64,000 nucleotides of DNA from positions 1 through 64,000 of the forward strand of contig JODX01000013.1 in the NCBI GenBank assembly GCA_000719105.1, given 5' to 3'. Each line of letters opens with the position of its first letter. Position 1 is the first letter of the stretch. The notes beneath the pieces were generated by a model. That model searched no databases. It saw only the letters and a program-made list of their open reading frames with translations, and was not told the origin of the DNA. Below are positions 27,830 to 35,527 of this stretch, in pieces. Position numbers and translations under genes: made by a program. Origin of the DNA: Streptomyces sclerotialus (GTDB taxonomy: Bacteria; Actinomycetota; Actinomycetes; Streptomycetales; Streptomycetaceae).

Positions 27830-28908
27830 TGCGAAGCAGCGGCAGCGGCAAGAGCGGCGGGCGCGGTAACTACCGCGGTGCCGGCAACAACAGGGACCAG
27901 AAGCAGGGGCAGGGCCGCCCCCGCAAGCCCCGCCCGGAGGAGCGCCGCTACGACGTGGGCCCCGGCGCCTCCCCGGACGGGCCCAAGTCGGGGCGCGGCG
28001 GCACGGCGCGTGGCGGGGCGAAGGGCGGGCCCAAGCAGTCCCAGCAGTCCCGGGGCGGCGCAGGGCGTGGCCGTACGGCTCCCGCGCGCTCCCGTGAGTA
28101 CGAGGCGCGCGCCGAGGAGCGCAACCGCGAGCGGTACGCGGGCAAGAAGGACGTCAAGCTGCCCAAGACCTTCCCGGGCGCCGAGCAGGAGGGCGAGCGG
28201 CTCCAGAAGGTGCTCGCGCGCGCGGGCTACGGTTCGCGCCGCGCCTGCGAGGAGCTGATCGAGCAGGCCCGGGTCGAGGTCAACGGCGAGATCGTGCTGG
28301 AGCAGGGGCTGCGCGTCGACCCGGAGAAGGACGAGATCAAGGTCGACGGGCTGACCGTGGCCACGCAGTCGTACCAGTTCTTCTCGCTGAACAAGCCCGC
28401 GGGCGTCGTGTCGACGATGGAGGACCCGGAGGGGCGCCAGTGCCTCGGGGACTACGTGACCAACCGTGAGACGCGGCTGTTCCACGTGGGCCGGCTCGAC
28501 ACCGAGACCGAGGGCGTCATCCTGCTCACCAACCACGGCGAGCTGGCGCACCGGCTGACGCACCCCCGGTACGGCGTGAAGAAGACCTACCTCGCGCACA
28601 TCGTCGGGCCCATCCCGCGCGACCTGGGCAAGCAGCTCAAGGACGGTATCCAGCTGGAGGACGGCTACGCGCGCGCGGACCACTTCCGCGTCGTCGAGCA
28701 GACCGGCAAGAACTACCTGGTCGAGGTGGTCCTGCACGAGGGCCGCAAGCACATCGTGCGCCGCATGCTCGCCGAGGCGGGCTTCCCGGTCGACAAGCTG
28801 GTGCGCACCGCCTTCGGGCCGATCACCCTCGGCGACCAGAAGTCGGGGTGGCTGCGCCGGCTGTCCAACACCGAGGTGGGCATGCTGATGCGCGAGGTGG
28901 ACCTGTAG
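27829..28908 (+). CDS. rluB: Pseudouridine synthase RluB/RsuA family
   Basis: 359 aa. The frame is open upstream inside scpB, but the ATG overlapping the scpB stop fits. Residues 1-115 are a basic, Gly/Arg-rich extension (GSGKSGGRGNYRGAGNNRDQ). The S4 domain follows (RLQKVLARAGYGSRRACEEL, ~124), then the catalytic domain with HVGRLDTETEGVILLTNHGE (~222), containing the active-site Asp in RLDTETEG. It modifies a uridine of 23S (RluB) or 16S (RsuA) rRNA. The long basic tail probably adds RNA affinity. A classical terminator follows. Confidence 0.93.
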   Translation: MRSSGSGKSGGRGNYRGAGNNRDQKQGQGRPRKPRPEERRYDVGPGASPDGPKSGRGGTARGGAKGGPKQSQQSRGGAGRGRTAPARSREYEARAEERNRERYAGKKDVKLPKTFPGAEQEGERLQKVLARAGYGSRRACEELIEQARVEVNGEIVLEQGLRVDPEKDEIKVDGLTVATQSYQFFSLNKPAGVVSTMEDPEGRQCLGDYVTNRETRLFHVGRLDTETEGVILLTNHGELAHRLTHPRYGVKKTYLAHIVGPIPRDLGKQLKDGIQLEDGYARADHFRVVEQTGKNYLVEVVLHEGRKHIVRRMLAEAGFPVDKLVRTAFGPITLGDQKSGWLRRLSNTEVGMLMREVDL

Positions 28909-28942
28909 GCACTGCCTGCACTGCACCTGCACCCGCGCCTCG

Positions 28943-28982
28943 TCGGCCGGTTCCGGGATTTCCCGGTACCGGCCGATTTTTC
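28943..28982 (+). terminator. Intrinsic terminator of the parA-scpAB-rluB operon
   Basis: A 15-bp stem (28943-28957 with 28962-28976) with one mismatch, a 4-base loop and a T-run immediately after (TTTTTCTT, 28977-28984). This is one of the two textbook terminators in the window and marks the operon end. Confidence 0.9.
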
Positions 28983-29029
28983 TTGCATTCCTCGCGGCGA
29001 GGGGGTTGTGACGAGCCGTCGGCCTCTTT

Positions 29030-29046
29030 ATAGTCCTACTGACTAT
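29030..29046. promoter_or_regulatory. Operator-like inverted repeat ATAGTC-N5-GACTAT
   Basis: A perfect 6-bp inverted repeat with a 5-base spacer, 44 bases before the ATG of the Nudix/winged-helix regulator. The half-site with TAGTC and GACTA resembles operators reported for NrtR-family repressors, so autoregulation is likely. The AT-rich TTTATAGT just before and inside it (29027-29034) could be the -10 region, in which case binding would block transcription directly. Confidence 0.65.
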
Positions 29047-29089
29047 TAAGGAGGCGTCGCCGCCGGGCGACGGCAGGGAGGGAGGGGGC

Positions 29090-29809
29090 ATGCAGGGCTA
29101 CGACAAGTACGCCTTCGAGCCCTTCGCCGTCACCGTCGACCTCGCGGTCCTCACGATCCGGGCCGGCCGGCTCCAGGTCCTGCTGGTCGAGCGGGGGCAG
29201 GAGCCGTACGCGGGCCGCTGGGCGCTGCCCGGCGGCTTCGTCCTGCCCGACGAGTCCGCGGAGACCGCGGCCCGGCGCGAGCTCGCCGAGGAGACCGGCC
29301 TCGCGGACGTCTCCGGGCTCCACCTGGAGCAGTTGCGGACCTACAGCGAGCCGGACCGCGACCCCCGGATGCGGGTGGTCTCCGTCGCGTACACCGCGCT
29401 CCTGCCGGACGCCCCGGAGCCGCGTGGCGGCGGGGACGCGGCGAGTGCCCGCTGGCTGCCGTACGACGGGCCGGGGCCGCTCGCCTTCGACCACGACCGC
29501 ATCCTGGCCGACGCCCACCACCGGGTGGGCGCCAAGCTCGAGTACAGCTGCCTGGCCACGGCCTTCTGCCCGCCGGAGTTCACCCTCGGGGAGCTCCAGC
29601 GGGTGTACGAGACCGTGTGGGGCACGGAGCTGGACCGGCCCAACTTCCGGCGCAAGGTGCTCGCGACCTCCGGGTTCGTGGAAGCGGTGCCCGGCGCCGC
29701 CCGGCTGACCGGCGGCCGCGGCAAACCCGCCGCGCTGTACCGCGCCGGTCCCGCCACGGCCCTGCATCCGCCCCTGCTGCGACCGTCCCGGGAAGGACGC
29801 CCCTCATGA
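29090..29809 (+). CDS. NrtR-like regulator: Nudix domain plus winged helix
   Basis: 239 aa. The N-terminal Nudix domain (~8-150) has a complete Nudix box, GGFVLPDESAETAARRELAE followed by ETGL (~47-70), so the hydrolase site looks intact, unlike many NrtR proteins. The C-terminal region (~155-225) has LATAFCPPEFTLGELQRVYE and NFRRKVLATSGFVEA, the winged helix of NrtR repressors. Family members sense ADP-ribose or related NAD breakdown products and control NAD metabolism genes. It overlaps the ADP-ribosylglycohydrolase start, and an inverted repeat lies upstream. It could be a regulator, an enzyme or both. Confidence 0.88.
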   Translation: MQGYDKYAFEPFAVTVDLAVLTIRAGRLQVLLVERGQEPYAGRWALPGGFVLPDESAETAARRELAEETGLADVSGLHLEQLRTYSEPDRDPRMRVVSVAYTALLPDAPEPRGGGDAASARWLPYDGPGPLAFDHDRILADAHHRVGAKLEYSCLATAFCPPEFTLGELQRVYETVWGTELDRPNFRRKVLATSGFVEAVPGAARLTGGRGKPAALYRAGPATALHPPLLRPSREGRPS

Positions 29810-30825
29810 GCACGACATCGACCAAGCGCGCCGCCACCGGATCACTGCTCGGGCTCGCCCTCGGGGACGCGCTCGGCTTCCCGACGGAGTTCGACGACGT
29901 TCCGTCGATCCACGCCAAGTGCGGGCCCTGGCGGGACATGGAGCTGCCGAGACCCGCGATCGTCACCGACGACACCCAGATGACGCTGGCGCTGGGCCGG
30001 GGGCTGCGGACGGCCATGGAGCGGGGTGCCCTCGGACCGAAGCGGCTGGAGCGGCCGGTGCGCGAGGAGTTCGTCGACTGGTCCCGCTCGCCGGAGAACA
30101 ACCGCGCCCCCGGCCGTACCTGCCTGGTGGCGTGCGGCCTGCTGGGGGCCGAGGACCGGCCCTGGCAGGACGCCTCCCAGATTCACTCCAAGGGCTGCGG
30201 CGCCAACATGCGCGTCGCCCCCGTCGGGCTCGCCCCCGGCCTGAGCGACGACCAGCGCGCCGGCGCCGCCCAGCTGCAGGCCGCCCTCACCCACGGCCAC
30301 CCCACCGCGCTCGCCGCGTCCGACCTCACCGCGCACGCCGTACGGCTGCTCGCGCAGGGCGCCGAGCCCACCGGACTGGTCGGGCTGCTGCGCTCGTACG
30401 CCTACGACAACCGCACCCGCTACCACGAGCAGTGGCTCGGCGACCTGTGGACGCGGAGCCAGGACCCGAGCCCCGAGCACTTCATCGCGCGTGGCTGGGA
30501 CGAGTGTCTGGAGATACTCGGCCGGCTCCGGGACGCCCTGCGCGCTCCTTCGCCCGAGACCGATCCGTGCCTGGCCACGGGGGAGGGCTGGATCGCCGAG
30601 GAGGCCCTCGCCACCGGGCTGCTGTGCTTCCTGCTGTTCGTCGACGAGCCCGTCACCGCGCTGCGGAGGGCCGCCTGCTCCTCCGGCGACTCGGACTCCC
30701 TCGCCTGCCTCGCCGGGGCGTTCGCGGGTGCCCACCACGGCGCGGACGCCTGGCCGGCGGAGTGGGCCGAGCGCATCGAGTACCGGGGCGACCTCCTGGC
30801 GCTCGGAGCGCTCTGGGACGCTTGA
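29806..30825 (+). CDS. ADP-ribosylglycohydrolase family protein
   Basis: 339 aa, ATG overlapping the regulator stop (ATGA). The N-terminal motif is GLALGDALGFPTEFDD (~14). The metal-binding DDTQMTLALGRGL (~48) matches the DDTxM signature, and the C-terminal SGDSDSLACLAGAFAGAHHG (~288) corresponds to the second metal site (G-D-T/S-D). It removes ADP-ribose from proteins, nucleic acids or small molecules, releasing ADP-ribose that the neighbouring Nudix protein could sense. The substrate is unknown. It is followed after 3 bases by a nucleotidyltransferase gene. Confidence 0.92.
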   Translation: MSTTSTKRAATGSLLGLALGDALGFPTEFDDVPSIHAKCGPWRDMELPRPAIVTDDTQMTLALGRGLRTAMERGALGPKRLERPVREEFVDWSRSPENNRAPGRTCLVACGLLGAEDRPWQDASQIHSKGCGANMRVAPVGLAPGLSDDQRAGAAQLQAALTHGHPTALAASDLTAHAVRLLAQGAEPTGLVGLLRSYAYDNRTRYHEQWLGDLWTRSQDPSPEHFIARGWDECLEILGRLRDALRAPSPETDPCLATGEGWIAEEALATGLLCFLLFVDEPVTALRRAACSSGDSDSLACLAGAFAGAHHGADAWPAEWAERIEYRGDLLALGALWDA

Positions 30826-30828
30826 GCG

Positions 30829-31650
30829 ATGACCGACGCCCTCGCAGTCTCCGGCCTCGACATCGACCTTGCGCCCGTCGTCGCGGAGCAGCCGGATCCC
30901 CTGCTGTTCGCGACCGTCTCCGGAGCGCACCTGTACGGCTTCCCGTCCCGTGACTCGGACGTCGACCTGCGGGGCGTGCACCTGCTGCCGACGGCCGCGC
31001 TGGTCGGGCTGCGGGAGGCGGACGAGACCCGGTCCAGGTGGGGGTACCTCCCTGCACGAGCGGAGTCGAGAGCTTGGGGGAGGGTGCGGGACGGCGTGGA
31101 GATGGACCTGGTCACGCACGACCTGCGCAAGTTCGTCCGGCTGATGCTGAAGCGCAACGGCTACGTACTGGAACAGCTGCTCTCCCCGCTGGTCGTGCAC
31201 ACCACCGACGCCCACCGGGAGCTGGCCGCGCTCGCCCCGGGCGTGCTGACCAGCCACCACGCCCACCACTACCGCGGGTTCGCGACCACCCAGTGGCGGC
31301 TCTTCGAGAAGACGCGTGAGCTCAAGCCGCTGCTCTACACGTTCCGGGTGCTGCTCACCGGGATCCATCTGATGCGCAGCGGCGAGGTGCAGGCCCATCT
31401 GCCCACGCTGCTGGCGGAGGTGGACGCCCCCGCGTACCTGCCGGAGCTCGTCCGGGCCAAGGCCGAGCGGGAGCACGGCGCCGCGGACGTGGACCACGCG
31501 CGCGTGCGGGCCGATGTGGAGCGGCTGCACACGGTGCTGGACGAGGCGCAGGCCGCCTCAGCGCTGCCGGACGCCCCGGTCGCGTACGACGCCCTGCACG
31601 ACCTCGTCGTACGGGTACGGCTCGAGGGGGCCGGGTTCCCGCAGGGCTGA
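30829..31650 (+). CDS. RlaP-like nucleotidyltransferase (DNA polymerase beta superfamily), with in-frame repeat insertion
   Basis: 273 aa. The nucleotidyltransferase signature is ATVSGAHLYGFPSRDSDVDL followed by RGVHLLP (~26-52), with the paired Asp of SDVD and a later acidic EMDLVTHDLRKF (~90). This matches the predicted nucleotidyltransferases of the RlaP group, linked elsewhere to RNA repair. Residues ~71-85 (GYLPARAESRAWGRV) are encoded by a copy of the 47-bp Streptomyces repeat, inserted without frameshift between the two conserved acidic blocks. It follows the ADP-ribosylglycohydrolase by 3 bases and its 3' end overlaps the convergent paralogue by 93 bases. Confidence 0.85.
   Translation: MTDALAVSGLDIDLAPVVAEQPDPLLFATVSGAHLYGFPSRDSDVDLRGVHLLPTAALVGLREADETRSRWGYLPARAESRAWGRVRDGVEMDLVTHDLRKFVRLMLKRNGYVLEQLLSPLVVHTTDAHRELAALAPGVLTSHHAHHYRGFATTQWRLFEKTRELKPLLYTFRVLLTGIHLMRSGEVQAHLPTLLAEVDAPAYLPELVRAKAEREHGAADVDHARVRADVERLHTVLDEAQAASALPDAPVAYDALHDLVVRVRLEGAGFPQG
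31037..31084. repeat. Copy of 47-bp Streptomyces repeat inside a nucleotidyltransferase gene
   Basis: The segment reads GGGGGTACCTCCCTGCACGA at 31040-31059 and ends GAGAGCTTGGGGGAGGG. It corresponds to the other three copies at 58 kb with a few substitutions and is oriented like the 58223-58270 copy. Its insertion is in frame and adds about 15-16 codons. The element is one I recall as widespread in Streptomyces, mostly between genes. Confidence 0.85.
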
Positions 31651-32319
31651 GGCGCGGCGGGCCCGTACGAGGAAGTCCTCCACGCGGGCCCGGTCCGGTT
31701 CGGGCGGCAGCGGGGAGCGGGCGGCCGCCTCGTCCGTCTCCGTCGCCAGCCGGGCCATCCGGGACTCGACCTCGGGCCACGGCACCTCGCCGCGCTTGAC
31801 CGCGAGGAGCGGTTCGCGGGCGTCGCCCACGTCGATCGTCAGCTCACCCGTGCGCAGCAGGTCGCGGCAGCTCGTCAGCAGGCGCAGCAGGTGCATGGCG
31901 TGCTTCCAGCGCGGGGCGCCGTGGGCGCGCACATCGGCGTCGAGTTTCTTGCGCTGGGCGAGGGCGTACCGCGCGAACGTGTCGTGCACCTGGCGGGAGA
32001 GGAAGGCCCCGCGCAGGGTGAGCAGCTCACGGCCCGTGTCGTCGATGTGCTCCACGAGCGGGGAGTGGAGGCACTCCAGGATGTTCGGGTTGGCGCGCAG
32101 CGCGAGCGAGCAGAAGCGCTCCAGCTCCCAGCTGAACTGCTCCTCCGCCGGGCCCTCCACATGCGTCGGCGGCTTGTCGAACCGCCAGTACAGGGGCGTG
32201 GGGGCGAGGAAGACGCCCCTGCGGTCGGTGTCGCTGCCGTCGGTGGCCAGGCCGAAGGCGCGCGAACCCATGACGCAGGCGTAGATCGTGTGGTCGCGGA
32301 CCAGGGCCTCGGGCTGCAT
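31558..32319 (-). CDS. RlaP-like nucleotidyltransferase, second copy
   Basis: 253 aa. It carries the complete signature VMGSRAFGLATDGSDTDRRG (~16-35) with GSx(n)SDxD, then LERFCSLALRANPNILECLH (~65) and HAMHLLRLLTSCRDLLRTGE (~140), the helical partner region of the family. It is paralogous to the plus-strand gene and convergent with it, the two sharing 93 bases at their 3' ends on opposite strands. The family is thought to transfer nucleotides to RNA ends. Its placement beside an ADP-ribosylglycohydrolase and an NAD-type regulator is suggestive but not proof of a joint pathway. Confidence 0.87.
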   Translation of the reverse strand: MQPEALVRDHTIYACVMGSRAFGLATDGSDTDRRGVFLAPTPLYWRFDKPPTHVEGPAEEQFSWELERFCSLALRANPNILECLHSPLVEHIDDTGRELLTLRGAFLSRQVHDTFARYALAQRKKLDADVRAHGAPRWKHAMHLLRLLTSCRDLLRTGELTIDVGDAREPLLAVKRGEVPWPEVESRMARLATETDEAAARSPLPPEPDRARVEDFLVRARRASALREPGPLEPYPYDEVVQGVVRDRGVRQR

Positions 32320-32340
32320 CCCCGGAGCGTACGCGGTGGA

Positions 32341-32751
32341 TCACGCCCGGCGGATCGAATTTCCGGTCACCGTGATCCGCTCCTCGGGCAGCGCCTTCGT
32401 CGCCGGGCCGGCCGTGACCGAGCCGTCCGTGATGCTGAACCGGCTGCCGTGGCAGGCGCAGTTGATCGTGTCGTCGGAGACGTCGGCGACCGTGCAGGCC
32501 TGGTGGGTGCAGACCGCCGAGAACCCCTTGAAGTCGCCCTCCTCGGGCTGGGTGACCACGACCTTCCGGTCCCCGAAGACCTTCCCGCCGCCGACCGGGA
32601 TGTCCTCCGTCTTCGCCAGCTCCTCGCCCTCCGCGGCCGTCGGCGACTCTGTGCCGTCACCGCTCCCGCCGCCGTCGTTCCCGCCACACCCTGCGAGCAG
32701 CACCGCCGCGCCCGTCACCAGGAGGGTGCGCCGCGTCGTTCCCGTCGTCAT
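32341..32751 (-). CDS. Rieske [2Fe-2S] lipoprotein
   Basis: 136 aa from ATG 32751; an ATG three codons upstream (32760) is an alternative. A twin-arginine lipoprotein signal, GTTRRTLLVTGAAVLLAGCG, places the lipidated Cys at ~21. The Rieske cluster ligands are VCTHQACTV (~79) and CACHGSRFS (~96), i.e. CTH-x2-C and C-x-CH. It should be exported folded by Tat with its cluster and anchored outside the membrane. The redox partner is unknown; the gene stands alone and is not part of a cytochrome bc operon. The longer frame upstream of the signal is not real. Confidence 0.9.
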   Translation of the reverse strand: MTTGTTRRTLLVTGAAVLLAGCGGNDGGGSGDGTESPTAAEGEELAKTEDIPVGGGKVFGDRKVVVTQPEEGDFKGFSAVCTHQACTVADVSDDTINCACHGSRFSITDGSVTAGPATKALPEERITVTGNSIRRA

Positions 32752-32948
32752 GGGGAGCATCCTGGCACCGAGAGCGGCGAAGACCGCGGTATTCCGGGTG
32801 GTAGGGGTGTCAAGCGCACGTTCTGTACGTCCGACGGCCCAAGGCGTACGGCGGCCGTCTCGGCAGGCGGGCTCCCCGCGCCGCTGTGTGCCGGGCTGAC
32901 TACGCTTGTGTGCCGAGTCGTGTACGTACATCAGCGAGGAGCACAGCC

Positions 32949-33311
32949 GTGGCGGTACGAGCGGTCCGGGGCGCCGTCCAACTGGAGCGGGACGAGGCCG
33001 GGCACATGGACGAGCAGGTCGGCGCGCTGCTCACCGCCGTCCTGGAGCGGAACGGGCTCACCCCGGACGACCTGATCAGCATCTGGTTCACGGCCACACC
33101 CGATCTGCACAGCGACTTCCCGGCGGCCGCGGCACGCAAGCTCGGCATCGTCGACGTACCGCTGATCTGCGCCCAGGAGCTCGATGTGCAGGGGGCGATG
33201 CCCCGGGTGGTGCGGGTCCTCGTGCACATCGAGTCGGACCGGCCGCGCGGTGAGATCGCCCACGTCTACCTCGGCGCCGCGGCCGCACTCCGCAAGGACA
33301 TCGCCCAGTGA
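32949..33311 (+). CDS. aroH: Chorismate mutase, AroH type
   Basis: 120 aa from GTG, with GAGGA at 32936-32940. The AroH-class trimeric mutase motifs are present: AVRAVRGAVQLERDEAG (~2), LISIWFTATPDLHSDFPAAA (~43) and CAQELDVQGAMPRVVRVLVH (~74). It converts chorismate to prephenate, the substrate of the tyrA product encoded by the next gene, whose GTG overlaps this stop (GTGA). The two form a tyrosine-branch operon. Confidence 0.94.
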   Translation: MAVRAVRGAVQLERDEAGHMDEQVGALLTAVLERNGLTPDDLISIWFTATPDLHSDFPAAAARKLGIVDVPLICAQELDVQGAMPRVVRVLVHIESDRPRGEIAHVYLGAAAALRKDIAQ

Positions 33312-34393
33312 GGACCGCACTCGTCATCGGAACGGGACTGATCGGGACCTCGGCGGCCCTGGCGCTGGTCCAGCGCGGCGTCAAGGTCCACCTCGCCGAC
33401 CGCGACCCCGAGCAGGCCCGTACGGCGGCCGCGCTCGGCGCAGGCACCGACGAGGCGCCCGACGGCCCGGTGGACCTCGCGATCGTGGCCGCCCCGCCCG
33501 CCCATGTGGCCGCCACCCTCGCCGACGCCATGCGGCGCGGCCTCGCCCGCGGCTACCTCGACGTGGCCTCCGTCAAGGGCGGCCCGCGCCGCGAGCTGGA
33601 GGAGCTCGGCCTCGACCTCACCGCGTACATCGGCACCCACCCGATGGCGGGCCGCGAGAAGTCCGGCCCCCTGGCGGCGAGCGAAGACCTCTTCGAGGGC
33701 CGCCCCTGGGTGCTCACGCCCACCCGGGGCACCGACACGGAGGTGCTGAATGCGGCCCTGGAACTGGTGTCGCACTGCCGCGCCGTGCCGGTCGTGATGG
33801 AGGCCGACGCCCACGACCGCGCGGTCGCCCTGGTCTCCCACATGCCGCACCTGGTGTCGAGCATGGTCGCCGCGCGCCTGGAGCACGCCGAGGACGCGGC
33901 CGTACGGCTGTGCGGCGGGGGCATCCGCGACGTGACCCGGATCGCGGGCTCCGACCCGCGGATGTGGATCGACATCCTGTCCGCCAACCCGGGTCCGGTG
34001 GCCGACCTGCTCCTGGAGGTCGCCGCCGACCTCGAGTCCACCGTCCAGGCCCTGCGCGCCCTGCAGTCCGCCGACGAGGACAAGCGCCGCGAGGGCGCCA
34101 CCGGGATCGAGAAGGTGCTGCGCCGGGGCAACGCCGGCCAGATCCGCGTCCCCGGCAAGCACGGCACCGCCGCGCGCGCGTACGAGGTCGTGGCCGTCCT
34201 CATCGACGACCAGCCCGGCCAGCTGGCCCGGATCTTCGCCGACGCCGGGCTCGCCGGTGTCAACATCGAGGACGTCCGCATAGAACACGCGACCGGCCGG
34301 CAGGCGGGGCTGGTCCAGCTGATGGTGGAGCCGAGCGCCGTACCGGTGCTGGCGGCGGCGCTGCGGGAGCGGGGCTGGGCGATCCGGCAGTAG
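33308..34393 (+). CDS. tyrA: Prephenate dehydrogenase with ACT domain
   Basis: 361 aa, GTG start overlapping the aroH stop. The NAD-binding fold starts ALVIGTGLIGTSAALALVQR (~4), and the conserved substrate block is YIGTHPMAGREKSGPLAA (~107). The C-terminal ACT domain (~290-355) contains AVLIDDQPGQLARIFADAGL and VNIEDVRIEH, suggesting feedback control by an amino acid. It oxidatively decarboxylates prephenate to 4-hydroxyphenylpyruvate for tyrosine synthesis. In S. coelicolor, as I recall, cmk follows closely; here a six-gene cassette intervenes. Confidence 0.94.
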   Translation: MRTALVIGTGLIGTSAALALVQRGVKVHLADRDPEQARTAAALGAGTDEAPDGPVDLAIVAAPPAHVAATLADAMRRGLARGYLDVASVKGGPRRELEELGLDLTAYIGTHPMAGREKSGPLAASEDLFEGRPWVLTPTRGTDTEVLNAALELVSHCRAVPVVMEADAHDRAVALVSHMPHLVSSMVAARLEHAEDAAVRLCGGGIRDVTRIAGSDPRMWIDILSANPGPVADLLLEVAADLESTVQALRALQSADEDKRREGATGIEKVLRRGNAGQIRVPGKHGTAARAYEVVAVLIDDQPGQLARIFADAGLAGVNIEDVRIEHATGRQAGLVQLMVEPSAVPVLAAALRERGWAIRQ

Positions 34394-34406
34394 GGCTGCG
34401 CGTTCG

Positions 34407-34430
34407 GCACCGTCCGGCGGTGGACGGTGC
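34407..34430 (+). terminator. Hairpin after tyrA, left border of the signalling cassette
   Basis: Perfect 9-bp stem, GCACCGTCC (34407-34415) with GGACGGTGC (34422-34430), loop GGCGGT, starting 13 bases after the tyrA stop. There is no T-run. It probably ends the aroH-tyrA unit. Confidence 0.65.
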
Positions 34431-34522
34431 GTGATTAGTGCCGTAGATGAGGGTCGGTACGGTGTCCCGTCGGAGGCTCTGAGGCACACTCGCTCTTACT
34501 CCGCGCGAATGAGGTGGGCGGT

Positions 34523-35527
34523 GTGAGGACGCCATTGAGTGATCCCCTGCAGGTGGGGCCCTATCGCATAGTGGGGCGGCTCGGGTCGGGCGGGATGGGG
34601 TGGGTGTACCTCGCCCGGTCGCCCGGCGGGCGAGCCGTGGCGGTGAAAGTCGTGCGGCAGGAGTTCGCGGCCGATCCCGGGTTCCGACGGCGCTTCGCAC
34701 GCGAGGTGCAGGCCGCGCGGGCGGTGGGCGGTGTCTTCACCGCGGCGGTCGTCGACGCGGACCCCGACAGCGATCCGCCCTGGCTCGCGACCGCGTACAT
34801 ACCCGGCCCGGCGCTCTCGGAGGCGGTCGACGCGGCGGGCCCCTTCACCGAGGCACAGGTGCGCGTCCTGGGCGCGGGCCTGGTCGAGGCGCTCCAGGCC
34901 ATCCATGCGGGCGAGGTGGTGCACCGGGACCTCAAGCCCGCCAACGTTCTGCTGGCGCCGGACGGGCCCCGGGTCATCGACTTCGGCATCTCCCTGGTGT
35001 CCGGGGAACCCGCTCTCACCAGCCCCGGTATCGCCTTGGGCACCCTTCCCTACATGTCGCCCGAACAGCTGACGCCCCAGCCGGTCGGCCCGCAGAGCGA
35101 CGTCTTCTCGCTGGCAGGCGTGCTCGTCTACGCGGCGACCGGAGAACCCGCCTTCGGGGAGCATCCCGGTGTGATCGACCGGATCCGCGCCGGGGCGCCT
35201 TGTCTGGACGGAGTGCCGGACGGGCTGCGAGACATCCTGGCCCGCTGTCTCGCCCGGCAGCCCGAGGACCGGCCTCGGCTCGACGTCCTGCTGCGGGAGT
35301 TCCTCGCCGGCGCCCGAGGAGCCGTCGACTGGCCCCCGCCGGCCGTCTCCGCGATCATACGGGCCCGCGTGGAGGATCTGGCTGTCCGTGTCGTGCCCGA
35401 AGGAGACCGGGACTTCGGACCTGCCCCGAGTGTTCCTTCCTGCCTCCAACTGCACACGCAGGCGCTGCTCGACGCCGGGCTGACCGATGCCATGGTCATG
35501 GAGGCGGTGCACCGTGGCGCGGGCTGA
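34523..35527 (+). CDS. Soluble Ser/Thr protein kinase
   Basis: 334 aa. GTG 34523 has GAGG at 34511-34514; GTG 34514 is possible. It is a complete kinase domain: glycine loop IVGRLGSGGMGWVYLA (~15), VAVKVV (~38), catalytic loop VVHRDLKPANVLL (~132), DFGIS (~155), and APE-equivalent YMSPEQL (~177). After the kinase core (~270) there is a short alpha-rich tail and no transmembrane segment or PASTA/TPR domain, so it is cytoplasmic. It is the first gene of the cassette. The next gene starts inside its last codons, indicating coupling. Confidence 0.93.
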   Translation: MRTPLSDPLQVGPYRIVGRLGSGGMGWVYLARSPGGRAVAVKVVRQEFAADPGFRRRFAREVQAARAVGGVFTAAVVDADPDSDPPWLATAYIPGPALSEAVDAAGPFTEAQVRVLGAGLVEALQAIHAGEVVHRDLKPANVLLAPDGPRVIDFGISLVSGEPALTSPGIALGTLPYMSPEQLTPQPVGPQSDVFSLAGVLVYAATGEPAFGEHPGVIDRIRAGAPCLDGVPDGLRDILARCLARQPEDRPRLDVLLREFLAGARGAVDWPPPAVSAIIRARVEDLAVRVVPEGDRDFGPAPSVPSCLQLHTQALLDAGLTDAMVMEAVHRGAG

